A DNA stretch of 64,000 nt from Pisaster brevispinus (GCA_023634235.1 JAMKCF010000007.1:20156592-20220591), one strand, 5' to 3'; counted from the stretch's first letter, positions 50,869-63,524 are shown. The notes: generated by a model from the letters alone, not told the origin. Numbers and translations are program-made.

Positions 50869-52047
50869 TTTGGAAAAGATCGTGTTTATTATGCTTTTAT
50901 GCATGCACGTCGTAAGTCTTACGGCGGGAACAATTCCCAACTAATGCGGAAAATATGACCAGTTGTTGGGCAAATGTTTGATCGTAGTGCGCATGATCGA
51001 ACGATTTTGCCCAACTAATGTGCATAATTTTCACCAACAACTACTATTAATTAAAATAAACAAAAAGTTGCCCAAGATATGGGCAACAGTGTAACCAACA
51101 ATTATAATGAATTCAAATTGCGAAATATTTGCCCAACATTTGCCCAACATTTGTTTCACTCCTTCTGAAAAAAGGGCAAACAAAATGTTTGCCCAACAAC
51201 AGCAATTGTTTCTTTCGTTGGGCAAACATCGACCAATAGTTATGGAAATCACATTGCCCAACAAATTGTGTCAAATGATTTGACCAACGTTTTTGCAGTG
51301 AGGTCTGTTCTTCATCTAACTTTCTTTAAATGGTTTGTTGCAACAGAAAAAAACGCATCCATAGTTTTGCCAAATGAGAAAAAGGGTAGACAGGAAAACA
51401 TTTTAAATAATTTAATGTATGCTAATTGCTAACCAAAAGGATGATTTAAGTGCATATGAGGATTTCACTATTTTATTTCTGGAGGGGGGGGGACTTTTCT
51501 TAAATGCTTAAAACCTTTTTTTTAACATCATCTCCTCAAAAAATTAAAGTTTTGGTCAAATGGTCTTACAAGTGTGGTTTGCAGCATGCATCTAGACCTA
51601 AATCAATGGAAAATGTCATATGTACATTTGGTGACTCAATACAAAGATAATTTCATCACTGTACTTCATCTCCCTTGAATAGTTACAGATACCGCTTCCT
51701 CCAGAAACCAGGCAAGGAAAAAACATCAAGAGGATAATTTCTTTTCAGCAGACAGGATGATGCGGTAAGCCTTCAAGCAAGGAAATGTTGGGAGGCATTC
51801 AACCGTAGAGGAGCTGCAGTTCAACCAGAATTCAATATCTTCAGCAGGCATTCCAGGAAAGCTCTTCCAGGCAGCATGCCTACCCTGGCACATTACTGTC
51901 TTGGTGTAGCGTGTCTTTGTAGCAGGATAGTTGGCACATTATCTGTTATGTGAAAGTAGTGGGGACAAGGATGCCCATGGCTTATTTAAAGGCTACTCCA
52001 AGTAATACTGCTATAGTCAGTGATGTGTCATCCAAACTGAAACCTTA

Positions 52048-52392
52048 GGGCCATGTCACAATCAGCAATTTACAGGCAACGACTTCCAGGCAACGACTTC
52101 CAGGCAATCTCTATGAACACAAACAATTTACTTCAATTTCCACATAATTGTCTTGGGGACAGTAAGACACTAGTATAAAAATGTGTGGTGTACTTCCAAA
52201 GTGTTCCTTTTGTATGAAGTCCAGTTGGTTACCTCCAAGTTGCCTGTAATAGTTGACCTGTGTGAAAGATGCCTGTAATAATTGGCCTGTGTGAAAGTTG
52301 CCTGTAATAATTGGCCTGTGTGAAAGTTGCCTGTAATATTTGTTTGGCCTGTGTGAAAGTTGCCTGTAATAATTGGCCTGTGTGGCAAGGCC
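52048..52392. mobile_element. Harbinger-like MITE, 345 bp, TTA target duplication
   Basis: The left end is GGGCCATGTCACA and the right end, reverse complemented, GGCCTTGCCACACA. Both are flanked by TTA (52045-52047 and 52393-52395), the 3-bp duplication typical of PIF/Harbinger elements. Subterminal ACAGGCAAC blocks are also inverted between the ends. The interior carries a minisatellite (52241-52385) and, on the left, two and a half copies of a 16-bp unit CAGGCAACGACTTC. It has no coding capacity. Confidence 0.7.
52241..52385. repeat. 29-bp minisatellite inside the MITE, about five units
   Basis: Units start TGCCTGTAATAATTGGCCTG at 52241, 52270, 52299, 52328 and 52361. The fourth unit has a 4-base insertion and the last is partial and merges into the right terminal repeat. 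The minus-strand frame across it (repeats of HTGQ) is a by-product. Confidence 0.95.
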
Positions 52393-52775
52393 TTATAGAA
52401 TGTACTCTCAGGGCTACAAAATTATGAAACTTTATCCATCACTATTATTAGGGCCCAAATGCCCATTATCGTTGATGCCATGCCTCACATTACATATCAT
52501 ATTCATACCTATATCACATTGTTACAAAAGTCCTGTCCAAAAGTTTATTCTTCTTCCTTTTAGTGTCACCAACATTCCGCCACCGTCCCCCCCCCCCAAT
52601 TCATGATCACATGGGGACCCTGGATATTTTCTGTGCTAGTCCAGCAGCTAAAGGTAGTTTCTGTGGTCCAGACACATAACTGAAAAATCAACTCTCCTGT
52701 CCGATTATCGAATGGACCAGCTCAAATTCAAATGGAAGTAGACTTTGAAATGAAATTCTATGACTAAAATGGCAA

Positions 52776-52921
52776 TAGACCTTGCAAAGCTCACGTGTAT
52801 TCAAACATTTTTTAGGACCACTTTGGTCCCATGTACATTGCTTTAACGCGTGAAGGAAACAAGCTTATGCACTTTAAAAGAGTCCCAATGTTCGAATACG
52901 CACGAGACTTGCACAGTCTAT
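52776..52921. mobile_element. TAGACC-family MITE, 146 bp
   Basis: It starts TAGACCTTGCAA and ends TTGCACAGTCTA, whose reverse complement is TAGACTGTGCAA, giving 12-bp imperfect terminal inverted repeats next to TA. The central CATTGCTTTAACGCGTGAAG block is shared with the copy at 9439-9560 in the opposite orientation. Confidence 0.7.
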
Positions 52922-55630
52922 ATACCCAGACAAATACGACTCCTGGTCAAGTTCAGTGGTTCATCAATCGTTTCTTCTTTAACAACAGGGTTCAAACAAA
53001 CTGTAAGTGTATACATGCATGCTCAAAAGTATGTGTATAACATGCCCAAATAAATGCAAATTAAGTGTGACATGTATTTTCAATCATCCAATTCTTTAAT
53101 TTCAATCCTTTTTTAGAAGGCACGTACAAAAATAGTTTTAAATAAGACAAATCCTCCAAATGCAATTAAGGAATTATCTTGAATAAGAAGATCGTGTTGT
53201 CCTGTTTTAATTTTGTGTGTGCCAATTTCTTCTTACATGTTAAATAAGAATTAGGCCTTCATTAGATATAATGTCATATGACAACCACTTGGCAGCAGGA
53301 CGCCCTGCCCTTTCCAAGAAGTACTTAATATGAGCATATATGAGTGATCAGCAAATGACGATACAATCAGGATGAGTACAACCAGGTCAACTAGTCCAAC
53401 CAGCAACCAAAGATGCCCTCACCTCCCCCTCAATACACACAACAAACATTCTTATACACTGGTGGTACCAGTGCAAAGCAATCTGTTAGAGCAATTTATA
53501 GCAAAATGAAATTAAAAAGTCTCTGCACGCATTCATGCACTTCATGCAATAAAATGAGGAATTTTGTCACGGGGCGTTTTGGTCAGAGAGGTGCAAGGAG
53601 CACCACAGGGTATTCTTATCTATTCTGATAAGTGTCAAGTACAAAATCTTAATTTCAGACATAAAATGCCACTGGCTAAACAACAGACTGCAAGTGACTA
53701 AACTGAACAGAAACTAACTTGAAATTGAAGAAGATACAGTGGGATTTGCTTCCGTAAAAATAGGAAACAGGCAGCCATCAAATGCAAAAATAAATGTATT
53801 GCTATTCTGAAGCTTCTGGATCCGATTCTTTTGTGAGTGTGGAAATGACTTCACACGCACTGCTGGCATGTCAGTGAAGCAAACAAGAAGGGTTTCTAAT
53901 GGCAATCTGGAAGAAGGAACATGATCACAGGCAGTGTCTGCCGGAAGCACTCATCCATATTCTGGACAACAGCGTTTGGGAGATGAATTTGTAGCACAAA
54001 AGAAATTCTTGTCAATAAAACGTAGTCCTTTCAGCAAGAACACAACATGAACTGATGTAGCATTGGCTACGAGTCCCCATGGAACATAGTATGGATAATC
54101 TATGAGGTGGATTACCACATCAAAGGCACCACGATATTTCCAGACACTCACCTCATTTTTGATTCAAAATGATGAATATATTCTAAAACATCAAAGTGAC
54201 TATTAAAACAGAAAAAAATTAATATATCTACTGCAGTGTCAAAACTCACATAAAGATTTTTACAAGGTCAATGTAACCTGACAAATCAATGGCATAACCA
54301 TATCTATATATTTTTTAATGTTTAATTAATTTATTTATTCTTCAAACCAATTGTTCTTGAACTTGTTCTTAGTTCCTTTGTCTGTATCTAGCACTGACAG
54401 ATCTCCCATTGGCAAAACCAAAAACAAAATTCTGGATCACTACACCCGTTCGTTCAGGCAGTTGCACACACAAGGTGCACGAGCCAATGGATTTTTTTAG
54501 TCTGGATCACACTTTGGCACCTCATTGGTTTCTTTTTGGAAATTGACTCCACTGCAAATTAAACTTGTAACCAGTCCATCCACTGTTTTAGCTCAAACTA
54601 AATAATTATATTGCGACCGCACTCTATTCTACCCCCCCCCCCTATTTTCTCACCGGATTGACACGAATTACACGGGTCAATTTTTTTTTGGGGGGGGGAA
54701 CCCAGATTTCCAGGGAAAAACAGAGAAATCACATCCCTGGTAACATAAGGTTTCAATACACAGTGTTATTATTCAGCATTAAAAAAATCAAATCCATTTT
54801 TTTATGATAAAGGGGAAATGGAAACATCAATTCATAAAAGACTTGCTGGAATGTTCATCCTTCCCACCAATGGAAGGCTGAATATCAAGAGCAACAACCC
54901 AAACCAAACTACTCTGATGATGCGCCAACTCTACAACGGACATGCCACGTTCATTACAGTTAATCTAGTTTAATGGGCGCGATTTGAAAACAAGGAGACA
55001 GGCAAGTGTAATCATTATCACGAGTTGTTGATGCATTTTCATCGCATGGCTGTGTTGACGAACCACAGAATGTGACGGCCATTACCATGATGTGATTTAT
55101 AGTGGTGCCGTCTTTGAAGTTGTGTAATTACAGCAGACACAACTTCAAGGTAAAATATTGGGGAAAGCACTTCGTTAATAAATCATGAGAGTGAACTTAG
55201 AAATACTACAGTAAATGCTGCACTTTTTAAGCAAAATTAAGAATCTTGCATCATGATTAATTGGTTAGTGTTGAGATGCAATGTAGCCTACATTTGTGAA
55301 AAATAGTTAAATGCTATCGGATCATGTAATTTAGCCAGAATTTATTGAAGATACTTCTTTTTTTTAACCCTTGCTTTGTTTTGATTATGGTTGCAAGATG
55401 CCGTTTGATTTTGTAAGTTCACAGCAGTGTGGTTTTAGGATATCATTAGGCCCTATATATGTACTTTATATGAGGACAATGTCTTTAACATCACATTACA
55501 AACCAGCAAATGAGGCATTGTTGTCGATGACCTTTACATCCTCAGTCTAACCCCTTAACATCAGGCTGATTCCTGTCTACCACTTACAGGAGTAGCCATA
55601 ATGAGTTCATTCAACATCCTCCTGAACAAG

Positions 55631-55643
55631 CCCCCCCCCCCCC
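55631..55643. repeat. Poly-C tract (13 C)
   Basis: An uninterrupted run of 13 C, one of about nine G/C runs of nine or more in the window. Confidence 0.95.
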
Positions 55644-58600
55644 TCCACAGGGGCTCCACTAATAAGTAATAGTACATGTAGGCAGGCCTTTCTGTACTCC
55701 TTTACCCCCTTGGGGGATTAATGTAAAAACACTTGATACATTCACTGAAAGGAAAGAGGTGAGCCATGTGAGAATGCGACCCTAGCTGAGCACTTCAATT
55801 TATTCCCTTGGGAGAAGGCGCTAGCCAGGGAGTAAATTGAAAGCAATTCAATTGAATATGCCTGGTACCTAACCATTAGGGCATCAACCTGTCTGATACA
55901 ACAACTTAGGTGGGGAAAGGTAGTTTATTGCTCTGTGGGTTTGCTGGTCTGTCTTGACTCCAGACCATGTACCCTTTTACACCTCAGTATTGTGTCTATG
56001 TCTTGCAAGGCTTAGTGGTCCACTAACATTAATGGCATTTTAATATCTCTAACACAACAATGTGGGTTTTTTTGGTTGCTGCATGAAGTAATCCATGAAT
56101 ACATAAACTAAGTATCATGTAAAGAATGTGCAACCTTCCTTGCTAAACCATTACATGCTTACGTACAACCCAAGTTCAAGTAGTTTTTAACAAAAAAGGC
56201 AAACTACCTGGTTTCAGGTGTGCTACATAAACATTAGAGGCAAGTGGCCCCAACTTAGTTGACAGCCTCAAGTAGGAACTCCTTCACAAGCCCTGGCCAA
56301 AGTTTCCAAATGACCCATACAACTGAGGACAAACTATAACTGAGAGAGCACAAACAGTGCAAGTTTTGGCCACCGCATGGGTAAAAACTATTAATTATGT
56401 ATATAAGTAACAGGTACATACAAAAACTAATTCAAGTTAGTTGGATAACTGTATTCTTCAATTGACACGCTATTATGTTCAAAATGATCAATATCATTGC
56501 CCCCTCCTTAGTATGCATTTACTTGCTAGCAGTTGCACTGATGAAGAACCACTGTCCTTTTACACTGAACCAGTAAGTAATGAAACTGAGTCTACCCAAA
56601 ACAATACATTATAAACCCTGTACAACTCATCCTCTTTTTCATTCCAAGAAAGAGTTATGTGAAATTTGATGAGCACAAACAACTTTTAGCATTGTGCTGA
56701 ATGCTTTAATGTGAGTCCAAGGAACAGCCATTAATTTCCTTAATATGAACCAAGTCTGTTTCCAAGCTGATGAGTGATACAAATTAACTATCACAAATGT
56801 AATTGCTGAAAAGATGAAGAAAGACAACATTTTCATATACCAACCCATTTTAGTTCAATCTGAAATGTCCAGTACCAGTATTTTTGGCCATTACCGGGAT
56901 GCATTTACACTCCCATACACGAACTGTGCAGTCATAGCTGCATCAACATCATCAGTTGGAGATCCCCGGATTGGTCTGTATACTGTGATGTAACATGTCT
57001 AAAAAATACCGTCAAAAAACACTTTCCCCAAGAAAATGATGACTGCCAAGATAGGGTAGGCATACACACATTTAAGCCTACATGTATGGTCACAGATCAC
57101 TATAACCAAATTCTGCTGTTTGTGCCAAAAACTGATAACTTTGTTTAACATTTTGGTTTTACGGGGTAAACTTTACTTGATATTTTGTCGTTTTGGCTTA
57201 TTTATTTAATACTTATGGAAGAGACAGGCCAACTAGACAACACTTAGCTTGGCTTGCCATGCTGTTCAATAGCTCAATGAAAGCATCATTCTCCAAATCT
57301 AAAGCTTTGAGTTTGAATTTTTCATCAGGTCCAACCAAGACGTGCTAGACATAAAAGAAAATCTCGTGATAAAAATCATCCAGGATGGATGACATTCCAC
57401 TATAGGAATTGACGCAAGTGTCATATCATGCTGCATACTTTACAAGGATCTCATCATCAACTTCACAGTGGAATCTGAGGAAATTGCACTGTTCCGCCAA
57501 CTTATCAAATCCAATCCTGAACAATGAGATTGCCATCAATAGGCCTCCTATAAGTTGACAATCGGGACTTCAAAGATCAGTGCTTTTGGCACGTAGCATC
57601 ATAATGACAAGGAACACTGGACAATGTCCAGAGGATATGGATACACTATTTCAAAGGAAGGTCACGCATGGGTCAAACTCAGACATGTGGGAATGATGAA
57701 AAATATAGTGATTATCAGTTGCACAGTTCCTTGTGATTAATAAAAAGGAACTCATTGCTGGAAGGGATGTAGTACACCAGGATTTTGTGTGAGTGGGCTC
57801 TATGGCGCCTTCACTTTGGAGTTGCCTAAATCATGGACTAAAAAGACTTAACAGTGTACATTATGATATAAATGATTCAAGGCTGTGAATATTGGTGGTT
57901 CATATTGATTTGAGTGTCTCATTTGCAAAACATGACTGGCAACAGATTTGTGAGGGCTATCATTTTAAGAAACATTCATAGTTATAAAACCAAATCTAAA
58001 ATAAAGGCCTCTTTCATTCCTTTTTTTTCCCCCTTCTTGCTTTTACATTTTTTCAGGCAGATTTTTTACCTCTCATAAACAGTTTCAAATAAAATATCAC
58101 CAGAAGAAAAATCTTTAAAAAATAAATAAATCAAGGATTTAAAGATTTCAGCAATAGCCTTGAAATAATCTTACAAGTGCTTCACAGCCAGCCATTGGTA
58201 GTAAATTTACATGAGGAAGAATATCAATGACATTGAAACATTCATTCAATACATCCGTCTGCATAAAAACATATTGTGTCATCCACAGACTTTTTTCTTA
58301 CTTACAAAACTGACCTCCAACTGCACTTGTTATATTATTTTTTACAGGCATGCTTTAACAGTTCAGCAATGAAAATCTCCATGTCAAATCGATGTGTGCT
58401 TGAATTAACACATGGCCATCCTCACCTGGGCCACAGAATTAAGGCAGCCTTTTTATTTCTCTCTCCCTCTCTCTGTCTTTATTATTATTATTTTTTTAAA
58501 CCACAAATCGTGTTAGGGTGACAATGACGTCAAAGTGTGTACCTTTGTTGGAAGCGTGCAGACAGTGTTTATATCACAATAGTAAAGTACATGACCTGTT

Positions 58601-58745
58601 TGAGGATAATTATTATAATGTAATTAATCGCATAAACAGACATATGGTACATTCCCGCTATTGTAATTTATTTACATATTTTCTGTGTCTGTAGGCTGCT
58701 AGTAGCTGCAGTTGGATAAAAAAGGCTGATGGTAACTTCCTTTTA

Positions 58746-59167
58746 AGCCTGTGACTCGTACCCGGGTACCCGACTGACTGTCTAGGTACCCGGTCCCATT
58801 TTCGGGTCCATTACCCGCAAAACCTTTTGCCGCACGTAAAAAAAAATAAAATTGAAAAACCACAACGTTTCCAACATCACAATTAACCTACAGACATTGG
58901 GACAAACATCAATTTCATCTGCCTTTTGGGTTTCCGAAGTCCTGCATTGTGTGAAGGAATCGCAGATCACAGTTTTATGATACTTTTTCACGTGTGTGCA
59001 AAACTGTTAACGAACGGCCGGCCGGGGCATGTTTTGTTTACTGCCGGGCTTCCACTGCCGGGCTTCCACTCGGGTACCTGACCGGTATTCACCTCCAGGT
59101 ACTGGGTACCCGACCGGTATTCACCTCAGGTACCCGGGTATAAAAATACCTGTAGATGCACAGCCTT
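58746..59167. mobile_element. GGGTACCCG-rich element, 422 bp, flanked by 11-bp direct repeats
   Basis: Direct repeats ACTTCCTTTTA lie at 58735-58745 and 59168-59178. Both ends are rich in palindromic GGGTACCCG blocks: TACCCGGGTACCCG on the left; GGTACCCGGGTA, and CCGACCGGTATTCACCTC twice, on the right. Termini AGCCTGTG (left) and AGGCTGTG (right, reverse complement) are similar. A unit CTGCCGGGCTTCCA is duplicated at 59042-59068. The superfamily is unclear; a hAT-like MITE is one option. It has no coding capacity. Confidence 0.55.
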
Positions 59168-59178
59168 ACTTCCTTTTA

Positions 59179-62100
59179 TTGTGTTACTTTAATGGTTTGC
59201 AGAAATTTCTCTTGAGTGTGTGTCATAAAGTCACCCCTTAGCCCCATCCAGTATCAGTGATTTGTGCACACTTCATGTGATGAGTACACAATGACAAACA
59301 TTTTTACATCTATCGACATCCTTACAATGTTCAACAAAGCATGGAAGTACATTATATGTACCCCAACATCCCTCTTCCTATACCACCACTCTTATTACAT
59401 ATACTTGATTTAGTATTGATTACCAACCTCCATTAACGACACCATTTCCATTTTTGTTCCATTTTTTTCTTTCATTTTTTTCTTCTGGGGCTGGCGATAC
59501 TTTCCGCTGCTCCCTAAGGGCTTTTTCCTCGTTCATCATCCCTGCCATATCTCTCACATCTGTTTGGGATGGGGAACTTTTCCGAATGATTTGACCCTGT
59601 TTCTCATAGCAGGCGCCAGTCAGAAAGGCAGAGTTGTCCGTCGTGATTAGGGGAGATTAATTTTGTTTTACATTTCAGATGTAAATGGCTTGCATGTTCA
59701 GATGTGTGGAAGCAATGTGAAAGCTGCAGAAAGGAGTCTCAAAGAGAAAACAAAAATAATATTTTGATTTCAGGTAATGTAAGCAGGTTTTTCCCCAGTC
59801 TCCTGAATATGCCCTGTTGAGTTGGAGATGGACGGTGGGGAGTCCCGGCCCCCCATCCACTCCCTTTTCACTCCCCTTTCACTGCTTTGTGCAATCATTT
59901 AGAAATGATTCTAAACATGGGAGAGTACCTCTCTACTTCCTAAGCCTCACTTTGATAACCACAGACTTATATAGAGGGAAAATCAAGATGGCTGCAAGTT
60001 CTCCAGATAAAGAGAAAAGCATGCAGCTGGGTGAACACATATGGCATAGATTGCACTTTGAAGGGGTTTCATCAGATAAGTATTTCTGCCAAATCAGTGC
60101 AGTCGTGACCATCAGCAGAGATCAGGGCTTACTGTTGCCACAGATTATTCGGCAGCAGTTGCTTAAAAATGCATGCTGCTTGTTTTGTAGTGGAAGGGGA
60201 GAATGATGGGGAGTATTACCAATGTATGTGACATGCAGTTTAGTTTCAATAAATAACAGTACCTTTAACCTTAGTTAAAGTTTTATTACATATATATCAT
60301 AAGGCCTTTTTGGGGTGAAGAGTGTAAGAAAATTGGGAAGATTGTCTGTAACTCCTTTTTTTTCCCCCACAATTTCTTTTTCTTTTCTTGCTAATGAAAG
60401 CATTTCAGACAGAACCACTCTTCAACTTCTCTATAAAGACCCAGAGTTTCTAAGCTAAAAGACCTGTAGTGGAGCGAAAATTCTGTTGAAATTTGAGCTC
60501 TGCAATAGCCTTTAATGAAAGCGCAACCATCTTGTTTTCCTTAGCAATACAAATAAAACCTACACATGGTGAGTTAGGCAAAGATTGATGAAACCTGATA
60601 AAAGTCTGTGGCGTTTATTATATTGGCATTCAGACCGGCGAGATGTACAAGCGGGGGCTAGAAAATGAAAGCCGTGATTGGATCACATTATTGACCTCTT
60701 TACACCGCGGCATCTTTGACACTGATGCCGAAGGGACAGACCAATATGAGAGAAAAATTGTTATGAAGTAGGTCACAACCTCACCTTAGCACCTGGGCTA
60801 TTTGACCTGTCTGGACGCTCTAAAATACAGAGATGGCATTTTCTGTTATAAACCGTTCAATATCAGCTCAATTTGGCTATCAAAGCCCAGGGATCATACT
60901 GTAAGTTAAAAAGTCCAAGAGAACCATTATCTGTTCTGCTGTGGAATGGGGAAATCTGCCAACTGTCCATGAAATTGTTTTTGAGAAGTGATAATCACCT
61001 GCCCCTGGAGATGGCCAGGAGAGCTTATCTACCTGCTAGCCAAGCACCCACTGAAGCCAGACCTGCCCCCCTGAGGTGTGTTTTTCTATTTATATCATAT
61101 ATGAACAATTCTCTATCAGGTCCACTTTTTGATTCAGGTTTTTTTTTTTTTAATACAAGGGGAAATGATTTCACCTGCTTTTTTTACACAAATTGATTTT
61201 GATACAATTTGATGGTTTTATTGAGGGATGCAGTTCACTGTTTGTGATTCTCTCATTTCTTCCATATGACAATTATTGACAAATGGGTTGGTTGTTATTT
61301 TTGGCGGAACAGTAGTTTTATGGCACATGTTAACTATGTTGTGTAATCACTTCTTCTAACAGACTTTCTTTCAAGTGTTATAAAAGAATTGAGTCATTTG
61401 ACCAAATGACCAGACACATCTTCTGGTGCTGGCAGGCTAAAGTGTAGGTAACAATTATGTCAACGACAAGTTTGATGTAAGGGGGTTGGGACTGTTTAGT
61501 AACACAACACCAACCAGTGCCACATCCTTCCAGAGGATTTGGGACATAAAGCTCTTCAATACAAGAATGTGCATGAACCCAGAATAATCATCCTGAAAGT
61601 CTAGGGTTTTACCTTGTTGCTGCCTATGGCCCTCCAAATACACTCCCACAGGGAGACATCTGAGGTTATTGCAAGCGCATGCACTTTGCAAACCTTTTGA
61701 TAAGCCATGTGTAAAGTAAGGATATCAGCCTTAGGGTTGTATCAAACCTTAGTAGTTGGATCCCAAGAAGTCTTTCTAGGGCTCTAAATACAGACAATCG
61801 GCATAAAGCCCTCTGCAATTAACCCATGTTGAACTAACAGCTCCGGTCAAGAGACAATGGGCTATTGTCAAATAACTCATGTTTACATTTTGTTCTTACA
61901 GCTATTGTTGAACAAATACTTACAGTGGCTACATAAGGAAGCCTTACCTGGCTGAAGGCCCCAAACCAATATTTTACAGGCTTCCTAAAGTCAGTTCATT
62001 TGCCTGCTCACATAAACTACAAGCCCAAATGACTTTGTGGTTGGCCACTGACTTATGTTACATTTGTTTATGGTTACGGACACACTGATACCCTACCCTT

Positions 62101-63520
62101 ACAAGTATGTAAAACACCAAACTTCTTCTTCAATTCCTCTGGCCAGAAGCTATTCATAATCTATTAGAGTCATGAAGTCTATAGAATGTTTGGATTCAGT
62201 AGAATTGGCAATCCTGGTCCATGACAGAAATGGGTTGTTCCTCTCTGCATATCTATAAAATTCAATCATGTCATTATGGAGGACTCAGGGAAGTTAGAAT
62301 TTAACTACAACTGTTTGAACAGAAGGGTTGCACCGGCAAAACTGGGGATCACTTAATCTGAAGAATTCATGTGACTGGGTTTGAAAATTTCATGAACAAT
62401 GACAAATCATGATACCAGAGACTCCCTTTGTATGGGACTATTTAGCTTGTGGGGTAGTCTTTTAAAGTCAACTTTAAATCAGAAATCAAGGTGATGTTGT
62501 TTCAGATTAGCTTCAAAAAATAAAAAGGACAGCATAATTGAAGGTAGTTGACTGAGAAGCAGAGTAACAGGGTGACACTATCAATGAAAGAGGATGGTAG
62601 ATTGACTGCGCAATCTCTAAAAGAAGGAGGTACAGTAGTAAACACTGACTCTAAAAAAGAATGGACGATGTATAAAAATAACAAAATATAAACTAGAGGT
62701 TCATTGTACCTGCAGGTAAAATATATTTGCATTGATGTTTAAAAAATGTATCCCATTTATCCTGAGGGGGATGGCATTGTCCTATTTTATCAAAAGTGAG
62801 ATTGTATTAGTGACAAGATGGGTCTCCCCTTAATTGGTCTAAACATAAGTGGTGATTTTGACAAAATATCATAAGAGTAATTAAAGATAATTACATGTAA
62901 TGCAAGTGTAGGATTGGTAATTGTCCACAACAACAAATTAATTTCAATCTGAAAGCTCTCAAAAGTGTATCCCAGTATCAGTTCTCAAAAGAAATTTCTG
63001 TCTAAAACAAAGTTAAAGTCAAGAAAATAAAGATCCCTAAATTTGAATGAGGAAAAAGCAAGAATTTGCTTGCTTGGTAAGAGAAATTGTAATTTATATT
63101 ATCCAGCATTCGATTTTCTCTATAAAAAGCATGAATGGAAATTGGCAATTATGAGCAGGCCTTTATTACCCCCAAAATCAATAATGTTTAGTTGGATGTT
63201 TACACCAAAAAGATATAATAAAAGGCAGACACAGGTATGATATCAATAAAGGTGCGCACACACACTGACAACCATAAACCCTCTAGAGGCTGCCGTATTG
63301 ATTCTGTCTAATGAAACACTTTATAAGTACATTGTACCGTTGCCGGATGTATGTGTAAAATAAATATGAAAACATGCAGTCCAGCATAAACCAGTAGTGC
63401 GTCTAAAATACTTACATAATAGATATTTTATGTATTGAAGGTACCATAATGTTTTTAAATGTTTACTTTTAATACTGGGGACATATTGTACAACGGCAAT
63501 TACATAGTGTAATATAGATT
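59179..63520. other. Non-genic stretch
   Basis: Nothing firmly supported. A 129-codon plus-strand frame (59817-60206) has no recognisable domain and no splice support. A balanced, CpG-containing stretch at about 60590-60780 may be regulatory. Confidence 0.55.
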
Positions 63521-63524
63521 GTCA

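Larger units (their letters stand above)
50031..51300. mobile_element. Fold-back DNA transposon with CACTGCAAAA ends and two convergent exon copies
   Basis: The element starts CACTGCAAAA and ends TTTTGCAGTG. Subterminal DNA on both sides is packed with TTGGTCAAAA/TTTGACCAAC and TTTGCCCAAC motifs. Most of the element is one large, diverged inverted repeat: about 50350-50540 matches the reverse complement of about 50720-50935. Within each arm lies an 82-bp segment that looks like a 5' exon followed by a splice donor (50400-50481 plus, 50868-50787 minus). CACTG termini resemble animal CACTA/EnSpm elements, but no clean 3-bp target duplication is visible (GTG left, AGG right), so the superfamily is tentative. 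No transposase is encoded. Confidence 0.75.
51301..58745. other. Non-genic stretch with MITEs and homopolymers
   Basis: Contains the Harbinger-like MITE (52048-52392), a TAGACC MITE (52776-52921), C/G runs at 52587-52597, 54632-54642, 54690-54698 and 55631-55643, and a balanced, non-repetitive stretch at about 54930-55140. Nothing else is supported. Open frames of 66-81 codons lack any recognisable motif. Confidence 0.6.

Noticed and set aside
52170..52388. Minus-strand frame with repeated HTGQ-like peptide
   Set aside because: Produced by the 29-bp minisatellite within a MITE.
59817..60206. 129-codon plus-strand frame with an internal ATG in good context (59988)
   Set aside because: No recognisable domain, no splice signals placed sensibly, and composition unlike the supported exons.
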